In this document: positions 1 to 8,347 of the stretch, piece by piece | Position numbering within the stretch: the stretch's first letter is position 1 | Layout of the letters: each line of letters begins with the position of its first letter | Source of the DNA: JAOZTV01 sp965371805 | GTDB lineage: Bacteria > Acidobacteriota > Aminicenantia > UBA2199 | Direction of reading: 5' to 3' | NCBI GenBank assembly: GCA_965371805.1 | Contig: CBDUZW010000050.1 | Coordinates: 1-39,858, forward strand | Length of the DNA: 39,858 bases | Made by a program: the position numbers and the translations under genes | Notes under the pieces: generated by a model | Seen by the model: only the letters and a program-made list of their open reading frames with translations | What the model was told of the DNA's origin: nothing | The model's database searches: none

Positions 1-1585
1 AGGTCAAACGGTTTGTAAGAAGCCATGTATCCTGAATAAATAGAGATAGATTTTGGAGATTATTTTTATTGCTGTATTCACCTCTTGAATCTTTGTAAAG
101 AGCAGTTGAATAAGAGGGGTGAATTCGGTATAGATCAAAATAATTACCCTGCCATGCATCGCCAAACATGCTTGTTGATTCACCATAACTATGGTTTGAA
201 CGTCCACTGTCTGCGAGAGTAAGTGCAACTCCAAATTTCAGTTCGTGTGAACCTATGAAATTATCTACAAATGTTGTGCCATCAATATTAAACTGCATCC
301 TGTTTCTTTTATACATATCATCATTTCCACCAGCATTATAATAGTTTCCATCTGTCCATGTATTAACATAAAGAGGTCCTTCAACATTTACTAATAAGTT
401 AAAATCACTTTTGAACATTCCAAATTTTACATTGGTTACAAAATTATCACTCCAGTTATGTGACCAATGTGCACTAACGGTATTTGTTTTTGTTTCCTGA
501 TGCCAGGTTGAATCTAGATTATTATGAGCCATTGTTCCACCATTTGCTCTATAATCATATGAACGTCCTGAATAATTATAAGATACAACAAATTTATCAG
601 ACTGTTTTGGCTGAAAAGTTAATTTAACAAATGGATATGGATTTGTTTCCAATCTAGGAGTATCTGTGTCGCTGTCCCAAGGAAAACCAGCAAAAAATAC
701 TGAAGATTTATTATAGTTCATATTTGCAAAAAACCATAATTTGTCTTTTATAATTGGACCACCTAAAGAAAATCCAGGTTCCATTTCATAATCAAATCCA
801 CTTTCTCTGCCTTCAAGAGGTGTTCCTGTTGTATTAGTAGACTGCATAGAATTGCCTCTATAAAACATGATAGCCTGACCGTGGAATTTATTACCACCTG
901 ATTTTGAAACTACGTTAACAACAGCACCTCTTACAGCGCCGTATTCTGCAGTAACTGCACCCTGTGTAATAGAAATTTCTTCCATGATATCTGCACCAAA
1001 TGAAACATAATCTGTTCCAACTGATGGATCATTAAGGTTTACACCATCAAGATTATAAGAGTTATCTCTAACTGATCCACCGGAAGCAGTATCACCTGTG
1101 ATACCAGGAGCCATGTTGAGATAATTTCCCATAGTTCTTTGTGAAGGAATCATTTTTAAGAACTCGATATCCAGAGTTGCAGTTCTTGTAGGATTCTGTC
1201 TGTCAATAGTTGGTGATTTTCCAATTACCACTATTTCTTCAAGAATCTTTTTTAAACTCATTGCTGAATTTACAGTAGAGGTCATACCAATACTAACTTT
1301 GATTCCCTTTCGAATGGATGTTCCCATTCCTTCTAATTCAAATTTTGCAGTATATGTTCCAGGTATTAAACCCATGAAACGGTATACGCCATTTTCATTA
1401 GTTACTGTTGTTAATTGTTTAACAACAATCGCAGGACTTGTTAAGGTAACAAGGATCCCTGGTAAAACTTCGCCATCGGCACTTTTTACAGTCCCTTTGA
1501 TTGTTCCGGAAGTACCAGACTGCCCGAAACAAATTAAGCTAATGAACATTAACACTGTTAATGTTAGTAATAACTTTGTTTTCAT
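1..1585 (-). CDS. TonB-dependent receptor with carboxypeptidase-regulatory-like N-terminus (partial, C-terminus outside window)
   Basis: Outer-membrane receptor expected to import a substrate using TonB energy. It starts with ATG at 1583-1585 after a strong AGGAGG site. The frame is open without a stop for about 528 codons to the left edge, where it is cut. Residues 1-22 are a signal peptide (MKTKLLLTLTVLMFISLICF). Residues about 26-105 form a CarboxypepD_reg beta-sandwich (GTIKGTVKSADGEVLPGI). A plug follows (EEIVVIGKSP, then SYNLDGVNLNDP and TAEYGAVRGAVVNVVSKSGG), then the first barrel strands with many Tyr/Trp/Asn. This is the Oar-like/SusC-related architecture frequent in Bacteroidota, Acidobacteriota and Aminicenantes. 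The substrate cannot be told. The LytTR and Fis-like genes lie upstream on the same strand, about 430 bases away. Confidence 0.93.
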   Translation of the reverse strand, partial: MKTKLLLTLTVLMFISLICFGQSGTSGTIKGTVKSADGEVLPGILVTLTSPAIVVKQLTTVTNENGVYRFMGLIPGTYTAKFELEGMGTSIRKGIKVSIGMTSTVNSAMSLKKILEEIVVIGKSPTIDRQNPTRTATLDIEFLKMIPSQRTMGNYLNMAPGITGDTASGGSVRDNSYNLDGVNLNDPSVGTDYVSFGADIMEEISITQGAVTAEYGAVRGAVVNVVSKSGGNKFHGQAIMFYRGNSMQSTNTTGTPLEGRESGFDYEMEPGFSLGGPIIKDKLWFFANMNYNKSSVFFAGFPWDSDTDTPRLETNPYPFVKLTFQPKQSDKFVVSYNYSGRSYDYRANGGTMAHNNLDSTWHQETKTNTVSAHWSHNWSDNFVTNVKFGMFKSDFNLLVNVEGPLYVNTWTDGNYYNAGGNDDMYKRNRMQFNIDGTTFVDNFIGSHELKFGVALTLADSGRSNHSYGESTSMFGDAWQGNYFDLYRIHPSYSTALYKDSRGEYSNKNNLQNLSLFIQDTWLLTNRLT

Positions 1586-2017
1586 TTACATCCTCCTTTA
1601 TTTTTTTTACAAAATAATCCTGCAATTTAAATGCCATCTCGAAATATTCTGCTTAGAAATGTGATATCATGAAATTTAGGAGAAATTATAAAGCATATTT
1701 TTGTGATTTGTGGCAACCTGATGTATTGATTAAAAAAAGTCTATTCTATTTTTTATTAAAAAAAAATCATATTTTTGGATTTTATCCCAAATAAATGGAA
1801 TTGATTAGGTGATACTAATAAAACAAAGAGGTTTGGGTTATAAAAATTTTAAAGATGAATTAAATAGTAATTTAATATGATTTTATATGTATAAAATAAG
1901 TTGATTATTACTATATGTTATTAATAGAGTAAATATAAATATTTTTATTTTGAGAAATTTAATTTATATTGATTATGCCTTTGTAATTTTTTTCGATATT
2001 TTTTTTTATATCAGTTT
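1586..2017. other. AT-rich intergenic region upstream of the receptor gene
   Basis: No gene is visible. It must hold the 5' leader and promoter of the receptor, read leftwards. The ribosome site AGGAGG lies just right of 1585. A TATAAT-like hexamer on the minus strand sits at 1685-1690, with TTGCCA at 1711-1716, but their 20-base spacing is too long for a confident promoter call. The rest is A/T runs. No strong hairpin follows the Fis-like gene. Confidence 0.5.
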
Positions 2018-2329
2018 TTATATATTTTTTATGTATTTTATATATTTTTTATGTATTTTATATTTTTTTAATTTTTCATTTAAGGTCGTATACCCTATAC
2101 CAAGTAAACCTGAAGCAACTCTCTGATTCCCGTTGGACAGTTCTAAGGATGTAGTGATGATCCTTTCTTCAAATCCATTTATAAATGTTTTTAAAGGAAT
2201 TTTTTTATTATCTATATTTTTTAATATAAAATCCAGAATTATTGAATCCAGATAGCTGTTTGTTTTTTCCATTTTTGAATTATTTGAAGTTTTTTCCTTA
2301 GCTAAAGTATTATTATTAATCTGTATCAT
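2018..2329 (-). CDS. Fis-type helix-turn-helix protein, single domain
   Basis: 103-residue probable DNA-binding protein. The C-terminal half carries the HTH_8/Fis pattern: FEERIITTSLELSNGNQRVA, then LLGIGYTTLNEKLKKYKI. This resembles the output domain of NtrC-type activators and Fis. There is no AAA+ or receiver domain, and the first 40 or so residues are polar and unassigned. It starts with ATG after AAAGGAG, 21 bases downstream of the LytTR gene, so the two are almost surely co-transcribed. The last residues (KKYIKYIKNI) come from a 20-base tandem repeat and look like a recent tail extension beyond the normal end of the fold. Its targets are unknown; the downstream receptor gene is a candidate. 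Confidence 0.8.
   Translation of the reverse strand: MIQINNNTLAKEKTSNNSKMEKTNSYLDSIILDFILKNIDNKKIPLKTFINGFEERIITTSLELSNGNQRVASGLLGIGYTTLNEKLKKYKIHKKYIKYIKNI
2021..2060. repeat. 20-base tandem duplication in the 3' end of the Fis-like gene
   Basis: 2021-2040 and 2041-2060 are identical 20-base units, with a partial third unit following. Since 20 is not a multiple of three, the duplication shifts the reading frame of the gene tail and sets its present stop at 2018-2020. Confidence 0.9.
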
Positions 2330-2350
2330 GGTCTCTCCTTTTTCTAATAA

Positions 2351-2680
2351 CTAATTTAATTTTAAAAATCTCGATAAATTTTTCTTATAATGTCTTCCCC
2401 ATTTCAAGGTCCTGTCATTATCCAGAACTACGGTAAACTCACTTTTATTTATATCTAATAATTGTTTAATTCTATTCACATTTATAATAGTGGACCGGTT
2501 AATCCTCATAAAAAAACTGGTATTAAGTTTTTGTTCTACTGCTTTTAATGTCATCCGAAGTAAATATGATTGTTCACCAATAAAAATCTTTAGATAATTT
2601 CCATCTGATTCAATCCAGTCAATCTGTTTTTTATCAAAAACATGATAATTTCTTCCAACCTTTACTAAAAACTTTTCCAT
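2351..2680 (-). CDS. Stand-alone LytTR DNA-binding domain protein
   Basis: 109 residues that are essentially one LytTR domain. Visible are the beta-rich core (IDWIESDGNYLKIFIGEQSY), the central segment FMRINRSTIINVNRIKQL, which matches the family pattern of F-x-R-x-(H/N)-R-S-x-(I/L)-V-N, and a C-terminal RTLKWGRHYKKNL. LytTR domains bind direct repeats through loops and are usually fused to receiver or membrane sensor domains. None is present here. ATG follows AAGGAG. It is the first gene of a pair with the Fis-like gene (21-base gap) and is divergent from the YfcC-type carrier. An inverted-repeat site at 2777-2810 lies in the shared promoter region and could be autoregulatory. Confidence 0.9.
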   Translation of the reverse strand: MEKFLVKVGRNYHVFDKKQIDWIESDGNYLKIFIGEQSYLLRMTLKAVEQKLNTSFFMRINRSTIINVNRIKQLLDINKSEFTVVLDNDRTLKWGRHYKKNLSRFLKLN

Positions 2681-2776
2681 TTAATACTCCTTAAAAACTA
2701 TTCTTAAAACATGTTATTTTTAAAAATCATTTACACATATACTATAGGATAATTAAATGTATTTATAAACTTACAT

Positions 2777-2810
2777 TTGTCACTTTTATAAAATAATGAC
2801 AATTGTCATT
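2777..2810. promoter_or_regulatory. Palindromic operator-like site between LytTR and YfcC-type genes
   Basis: A perfect 16-base palindrome, AATGACAATTGTCATT, occupies 2795-2810. Its half-site TTGTCA recurs at 2777-2782, giving three copies of the hexamer in two orientations within 34 bases. It sits midway between two divergent genes. A regulator binding here is inference; which one is not shown. Confidence 0.5.
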
Positions 2811-2927
2811 CGAATTTTAATACTTGAAAACAAAAAAATTAATCCAATGTAGATATATTTTAAAACTTATTAGATTCATTTTTGTTTAAACCATTGCAAA
2901 TATACTTCAAATTATGTAAAATACTTT

Positions 2928-4514
2928 ATGAAAAAAAAAGTCCCCAGCACATATGTTATTGTCTTTATGATCATTGTCTTTTCAGCGATCCTCACATGGT
3001 TTGTCCCAGGTGGAGAATATGTTGATAAAGAGACAATTATTGATGGAAAAACAGTTGTAAAAAAAGTATTTACAAAGGTTGAAAGCAACCCTCAATCCTG
3101 GCAGATATTTTCTGCACTTTATAAGGGTTTTGTAAAACAATCTGGAATCATAATCTTTATATTGATGATAGGTGGAGCATTCTGGATAATGAACAGTAGT
3201 AAGGCAATTGACGTTGGAATTACCTCTTTTTTGAATTATACAAAAAAGCTTGAATCAAATAAAATATTGAAAAAGATTGGAGTGGAAAATATTGTTCTAA
3301 TATTGATAATGTTAATGTTCAGTATATTCGGTGCTGTGTTTGGGATGAGTGAAGAGACAATTCCATTTATTATTATCATTATTCCTTTAGCTATTTCAAT
3401 GGGATTTGACTCAATAACTGGAGTTCTGATGATCTTTGTAGCTGCTGGACTTGGATTTGCCGGAGCAGTTTTAAACCCATTTACAATTGGAATAGCTCAA
3501 GGTTTATCAAATGTTCCACTTTATTCGGGAATTGAGTATAGATTATTCTGCTGGGTGATCATAAATATTGTTGGTTTTGCTTATATATTAAAATATGCAC
3601 ATAAGGTAAAAAAGAACCCTCAGGCATCCCCGGTTTATGAAGAGGATAAATACTGGAGAGATAAAAAAAGCAGCAATACTGATAAAATCAAATACAATAC
3701 TCCTGCTTCAGCATGGATAACATATATATTTATTACAGCAACTTTGACAATTTATTCAATTAAATTCGCCCAAACGACATTAAAAGCAGGAGATATCTCA
3801 ATCTCTTTTCCAATTCTTCCAGTTCTTACCCTTTTATTTATACTTGCCGGTCTAATAACATTAAAAAAATCCGTTCATTTTTTTATCCTTTTTCTTCTAT
3901 TTTTTACAATGCTGGCCTTAATTGTAGGAGTAATGGGTTATGGATGGGAGATAATGGAAATTGCAACACTTTTTTTTGCTCTCGGGTTATCATCAGGAGC
4001 AGCAATGGGATACTCCCCTGATAAAATAGTAAAACTCTTTATGGAAGGCGTCAAGGATATCCAGTCTGCAGCATTAATAGTTGGGTTGGCAGGTGGGATA
4101 ATTATAATACTTACAGATGGCAGGATTGTCGATACAATTCTAAATAGTTTTGCAGGTCTAATGAGTGGCCTTGGAAGTATTGCTACAATAGGGATAATGT
4201 TTATTATTCAAACTATGATAAATATAATTATTCCTTCAGCTTCAGCTAAAGCAGCTTTAACCATGCCGATAATGGCTCCTTTCTCAGATATAGTTGGTAT
4301 TTCAAGGCAGGCAACCATTATGGCCTATCAATTTGGAGATGGTTTTACAAATATGATAACACCTACCTCTCCTGTCCTAATTGCAGTTTTGGGAATGGCA
4401 AGAATACCTTATGAAAAATGGGTTAAATGGGTTTTTCCGTTTATTTTTATATTATCAATATTAGGTTTCCTTCTTCTTATACCTACAGTAACAATGGATC
4501 TAAATGGTTTTTGA
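2928..4514 (+). CDS. YfcC/DcuC-superfamily membrane carrier
   Basis: 528-residue integral membrane protein with about a dozen hydrophobic segments, starting with the family's typical N-terminus (helix followed by TWFVPGGEY). Further family marks are EETIPF in the middle and, near the C-terminus, IIPSASAKAALTMPIMAP and YQFGDGFTNMITPTSP, the paired re-entrant-loop signatures of the YfcC group. YfcC-like proteins are usually annotated as putative basic amino acid antiporters or C4-dicarboxylate-like carriers; the substrate is not established. The start is placed at the ATG that gives this conserved N-terminus, although no clear ribosome site precedes it. It is divergent from the LytTR gene and lies 98 bases ahead of citrate synthase. 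Confidence 0.88.
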   Translation: MKKKVPSTYVIVFMIIVFSAILTWFVPGGEYVDKETIIDGKTVVKKVFTKVESNPQSWQIFSALYKGFVKQSGIIIFILMIGGAFWIMNSSKAIDVGITSFLNYTKKLESNKILKKIGVENIVLILIMLMFSIFGAVFGMSEETIPFIIIIIPLAISMGFDSITGVLMIFVAAGLGFAGAVLNPFTIGIAQGLSNVPLYSGIEYRLFCWVIINIVGFAYILKYAHKVKKNPQASPVYEEDKYWRDKKSSNTDKIKYNTPASAWITYIFITATLTIYSIKFAQTTLKAGDISISFPILPVLTLLFILAGLITLKKSVHFFILFLLFFTMLALIVGVMGYGWEIMEIATLFFALGLSSGAAMGYSPDKIVKLFMEGVKDIQSAALIVGLAGGIIIILTDGRIVDTILNSFAGLMSGLGSIATIGIMFIIQTMINIIIPSASAKAALTMPIMAPFSDIVGISRQATIMAYQFGDGFTNMITPTSPVLIAVLGMARIPYEKWVKWVFPFIFILSILGFLLLIPTVTMDLNGF

Positions 4515-4556
4515 CATAAAGTCCTTTAGTTAATAATTTTTTTTTTAAATTTAATT

Positions 4557-4574
4557 GAAAAAAAATTTTTTTTC
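4557..4574. other. A8T8 perfect palindrome between carrier and citrate synthase genes
   Basis: G-A8-T8-C forms an 18-base perfect palindrome about 40 bases after the carrier stop and 40 bases before the citrate synthase start. It could be a weak U-rich terminator or intrinsically bent promoter DNA; the sequence does not decide. Confidence 0.3.
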
Positions 4575-4612
4575 CACTATTATTGTTTAAGAGAAAAAAA
4601 AGGAGGGAAAAT

Positions 4613-5908
4613 ATGGAAAAATTTGCAAAATTAGATCTAGGTGATAAAACTATAAAATTGCCAATTATTGAAGGTAGTGAAGGAGAAAAAGGGATAGATA
4701 TAAGAAGTCTCCGAGCTGAAACCGGTTATATCAGTTATGATCCGGGATATGGGAATACAGGTAGTTGCTCAAGTGCAATTACATATATTGATGGAGAGAA
4801 GGGTATACTCAGATACCGGGGTATCCCTATTGAAGAGTTTAACAGGCCAAAGCCTGATTTCCTTGAAGTTGCATGTTTATTAATCTGGGGAGAGCTACCT
4901 ACAAAAAAAAGACTTGACAGCTTTAAAGAACTTGTTGGAAGTCATGAACATCTCCATGAATCAATGAAACTCCATTTTCAAGGATTTCCTACAACAGCAC
5001 CACCAATGGCTATGTTATCTGCCATGATAAATACGATGTCATGTTTCCATCCTGAATTATTAGATAGAGGAGAAGATGAAAATTATTGTAAAACTGCTTC
5101 CGCACTTTTAATAAGTAAGATCAGGACAATCTCAGCCTATGCTTATAGACAATCCAAAGGTATGCCTAGCATTTATCCTATGCCATCCTTAGATTATGCT
5201 GCAAATTTTTTACATATGATGTTTTCACTTCCAAATAAAAGGTATGAAGTTGATCCTGATATTGAAGATGCTATGAATCTAATTTTCATTCTTCATGCAG
5301 ATCATGAGCAAAACTGCAGTGCCTCCACTGTAAGAATGGTAGGTTCAAGTAAGGCAAATCTGTTTGCTTCATGTGCTTCAGGAGTCTGTGCTCTCTGGGG
5401 GCCATTGCATGGCGGCGCAAATCTTGCAGTTATAGATATGTTAAAAGATATTCATAAAGGAGACATTTCAGCTGCGAAATGCATCGAAATGGCAAAGGAT
5501 AAAGATAATCCTTTTAAATTGATGGGATTTGGACATAGGGTATATAAGAATTATGATCCAAGAGCCAGGATACTGAAATCAGCTGGAGATAAGGTTCTCT
5601 CAAAACTCGGCGTTAATGATCCACTTCTAGGTATTGCATTAAAACTTGAGGAAGCTGCTTTAAAAGACCCATATTTTATAGAAAGAAAACTATTTCCTAA
5701 TGTTGACTTTTATAGTGGAATAATAATGAGAGCAATTGGAATTCCTACAAATATGTTCCCTGTTCTATTTTCAATTGGGAGATTACCCGGATGGATATCT
5801 CAATGGAGAGAGCAACTTTTAACTCCCGGAACTAAAATCAGCCGGCCAAGACAAATTTATACAGGGAAGAATAAAACAAGTTATACTCCAATGGAAAAAA
5901 GAAAATAA
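4613..5908 (+). CDS. gltA: Citrate synthase
   Basis: Condenses acetyl-CoA and oxaloacetate to citrate in the cytoplasm. The 431-residue length fits type II bacterial enzymes. Key residues are in place: H228 in FILHADHEQNCSAST, H266 in GPLHGGAN, H308 in MGFGHRVYKNYDPRA and D365 in VDFYSG. The C-terminal SIGRLPGWISQWREQL is also canonical. The N-terminal sheet region (GSCSSAITYIDGEKGILRYR) is intact. The frame stays open upstream to a TTG at 4583, but the ATG at 4613 is placed correctly behind AGGAGGG and gives the usual N-terminus, so I chose it. It points toward the minus-strand KamA-like gene; a hairpin lies between them. Confidence 0.97.
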   Translation: MEKFAKLDLGDKTIKLPIIEGSEGEKGIDIRSLRAETGYISYDPGYGNTGSCSSAITYIDGEKGILRYRGIPIEEFNRPKPDFLEVACLLIWGELPTKKRLDSFKELVGSHEHLHESMKLHFQGFPTTAPPMAMLSAMINTMSCFHPELLDRGEDENYCKTASALLISKIRTISAYAYRQSKGMPSIYPMPSLDYAANFLHMMFSLPNKRYEVDPDIEDAMNLIFILHADHEQNCSASTVRMVGSSKANLFASCASGVCALWGPLHGGANLAVIDMLKDIHKGDISAAKCIEMAKDKDNPFKLMGFGHRVYKNYDPRARILKSAGDKVLSKLGVNDPLLGIALKLEEAALKDPYFIERKLFPNVDFYSGIIMRAIGIPTNMFPVLFSIGRLPGWISQWREQLLTPGTKISRPRQIYTGKNKTSYTPMEKRK

Positions 5909-5933
5909 CCGGTCCTGAATTGGTATTATTTGA

Positions 5934-5957
5934 AATGGGCAAGCTAACATGCCCATT
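5934..5957. terminator. Hairpin between convergent citrate synthase and KamA-like genes
   Basis: AATGGGCA (5934-5941) pairs with TGCCCATT (5950-5957) around an 8-base loop. The tails are only modestly T-rich on either strand, so this is a plausible but non-canonical bidirectional terminator. Confidence 0.5.
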
Positions 5958-5990
5958 CATGCCCAATCTCAGTGAAAAAGTGAACAGAAT

Positions 5991-8180
5991 CTAATCAATC
6001 TGTAAATTAGTTAATTTATCTGTTAGTTTAAAATCATATTCAGGATACTCGTATATCGACATTCGTGGCTCTGTCTCCCCCATTGAATATCCGTATAATC
6101 CATCATATTCATTTACGTCTTCTCCCATCATCTCTAACTGCTCAAGATATTCTGAAATAGATTTAGATTCAACAATGACAACTTTTCCCATTTTATGTAT
6201 AATTGGACTATGAACTCTTGTCGCATCGTGATCAAATTCAAGGATTCTTCTTCCATACCTGGTTATCCCGATGACTCTAAATGTCAGGCTCTTCCCAACA
6301 CCTGGCAAATTTAATACATTTCTGTCTGTTGATAAAAATAACAACTTTTCTTTATCCATTAATTCTCTAATTCTTTCTTTTGTTTCATTTGGATTTTCAG
6401 GCATTTTTTTTATAAACTTATAATATTTTTCAGGAATCATTCCAAATATTTTTTCCTCTGTTTGCTCCTGTACAGCTCTACCATTTGTGGCAAAATTATG
6501 GCTATTTTCCATATATCCTTTTACAGTAAAAGTATAATATGTTAGAACACCTGCTTTATTTAGATCCTGTCTCAATTTCGCAGTATGTCCCCGTCTTGAT
6601 CCAGCTGCAGTAAAAACGTACTGATTTGTGACTGTCCAGCCAGCAGAATTCAGATGTTTAATCGCTTCAACAGCTTCCGGAGTTAATTCCATCGAAGATT
6701 CAAAATGGGTTTGAATAACAAATTGTTTTATTCCGAAAGCTGTCCCTTCTCTTTTAAAATCTTCTAAAATCTTTATTAACTCTGGAGTTATTCGTTGTGG
6801 AAGATATGCCAATAACCTTGATCCTAATCTAATTCGTAATAATTCTGCATATTTTTCCCCATCTTTTCTTTTTTTATTAGCTTCTTTTTTTCTTTTTGCC
6901 ATTAATAATATTTCATTAAGAATATTCTGCAAAGTTTTATCAGCACTCATTAAGGCATCACCACCTGTAATAAGAATATCTCTTAATTGAGAGTCGTCTT
7001 CAAAATATTTAATTAATCTCTTCAGTTTTTCATTCCAGGTTTCTGCTGGTTTTAATTTATCCAGATTAAAATTCAAATTCCCACTCTGGAAATCAAACAT
7101 TCTCTGACATGAAGCACAAAGTCCTCCACACGCTCTCCCCATTGAATCTGGAATTAAAATAGCAACCTCTGGATAACGCCTATGTACATTATGATGTGAT
7201 GGTAGAAGCCAACCTGCTGCATTTGGTTTACCCGGTTCTACTAGATCCTCTTTTTCCCACGCAGCAACATTTCCAAATTCATTTACTAATTGCCTGCTAT
7301 AAATCACATAATCTCTAATACTTAAATCTGCACCAATTGCAAAATAAGGAACCCTGACATGCAGTAGTGACAGGTAATATGGATTAATAAAAAAGGGGAT
7401 GCCGGCAGTCTCAGCTTCTTTAAGCAGTTTCATTGTATCAGGGTCAAGAGATGCGCCTAACATATCATTTAATCCATCAGGTGTTCTAACAGCAAACTTT
7501 AGATGAAATTTCCAATTATCCCACCATTTCAATACCAACAAAAATTTTTGTTCCTGGGACATTTGTGCATCAAAAAAGTAAGTCTTATCTTTAGTCTCCT
7601 GTTTATCTATTTTTTCAATTATTACTTTAATTATTCTTTCTCTATTTTCTTCTCTTAGTTTAATTATTCTTGGATCACTTCCTGAAGGAAAACGTTCCAT
7701 CCAATTTTTCAAATCTTCTCTTGATGGTTTTTTTAGTTCAACTTGTCCGCTAAACTGACGGAACAATTCAACCATATCTTTAAAAAAATAGGGTTTTGCT
7801 CCACCGGTACCATAGTTTACAGCAAGCCATATTAATTTTATTGGATTGCTTATTGCAACCTGCCCACGTAAATTGAGATCAACAAATTCCATGCCGGCAT
7901 GATCAATATAATCAAGTATTCTAATTGATGCATAATCCTTCCAGTTCAGTTTTTCAAATAAGTCCCTCCCACCATGTTCATCTTTATAATATGTTATCCC
8001 ATCCGGGCTTTTTTCTAATTTAGTTAAAACCCAGTTACGAACACCAACAAGAGCTTCAGTTTCGTTTTTTGAATCCCTCATTATTTCTTTAAGTCTTGGA
8101 TTCTCATTCAAAAGCAATTTTAAAAGTTTATGAGATCGTGTATTTATTGCAACCTTGTCAAGAATTTTTACTTCCTTCAT
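5991..8180 (-). CDS. Long KamA-family radical SAM protein (aminomutase-like)
   Basis: 729-residue radical SAM protein. The cluster motif is CGGLCASC (C351, C355, C358), with DILITGGDAL downstream as the SAM-site glycine motif. The later part aligns by eye with lysine 2,3-aminomutase: FVIQTHFESSMELTPEAVEA, then a stretch like its NQ-x-V-L segment, then YYTF. It differs from known aminomutases, which are near 420-470 residues. Here about 300 extra residues precede the cluster motif, no GGGGK-type PLP-lysine motif is visible, the CDLS-type segment reads TVKGY, and no cysteine exists outside the cluster motif, so the zinc cysteines of lysine aminomutase are missing. The reaction is therefore open. 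ATG at 8178-8180 follows GGGGG; a GTG 12 bases earlier is possible. It is a single gene. Confidence 0.85.
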   Translation of the reverse strand: MKEVKILDKVAINTRSHKLLKLLLNENPRLKEIMRDSKNETEALVGVRNWVLTKLEKSPDGITYYKDEHGGRDLFEKLNWKDYASIRILDYIDHAGMEFVDLNLRGQVAISNPIKLIWLAVNYGTGGAKPYFFKDMVELFRQFSGQVELKKPSREDLKNWMERFPSGSDPRIIKLREENRERIIKVIIEKIDKQETKDKTYFFDAQMSQEQKFLLVLKWWDNWKFHLKFAVRTPDGLNDMLGASLDPDTMKLLKEAETAGIPFFINPYYLSLLHVRVPYFAIGADLSIRDYVIYSRQLVNEFGNVAAWEKEDLVEPGKPNAAGWLLPSHHNVHRRYPEVAILIPDSMGRACGGLCASCQRMFDFQSGNLNFNLDKLKPAETWNEKLKRLIKYFEDDSQLRDILITGGDALMSADKTLQNILNEILLMAKRKKEANKKRKDGEKYAELLRIRLGSRLLAYLPQRITPELIKILEDFKREGTAFGIKQFVIQTHFESSMELTPEAVEAIKHLNSAGWTVTNQYVFTAAGSRRGHTAKLRQDLNKAGVLTYYTFTVKGYMENSHNFATNGRAVQEQTEEKIFGMIPEKYYKFIKKMPENPNETKERIRELMDKEKLLFLSTDRNVLNLPGVGKSLTFRVIGITRYGRRILEFDHDATRVHSPIIHKMGKVVIVESKSISEYLEQLEMMGEDVNEYDGLYGYSMGETEPRMSIYEYPEYDFKLTDKLTNLQID

Positions 8181-8347
8181 CCTATCCCCCACTTACATCT
8201 AAAGAAATGATATATAAATATAAAAAAAAAATCAACAATAATAATCCCTATAAAATACTTAAAGACAATTATGTTTGCAGATTAGTCCATATCACTCTTA
8301 TTATTTTCCAAAATGGAACTTGAAATAACACGTTTGAAAGTATATTT

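Noticed and set aside
1685..1716. Promoter of the TonB receptor (TTGCCA / TATAAT on the minus strand)
   Set aside because: The 20-base spacing is outside the normal range, so it is mentioned only as a possibility.
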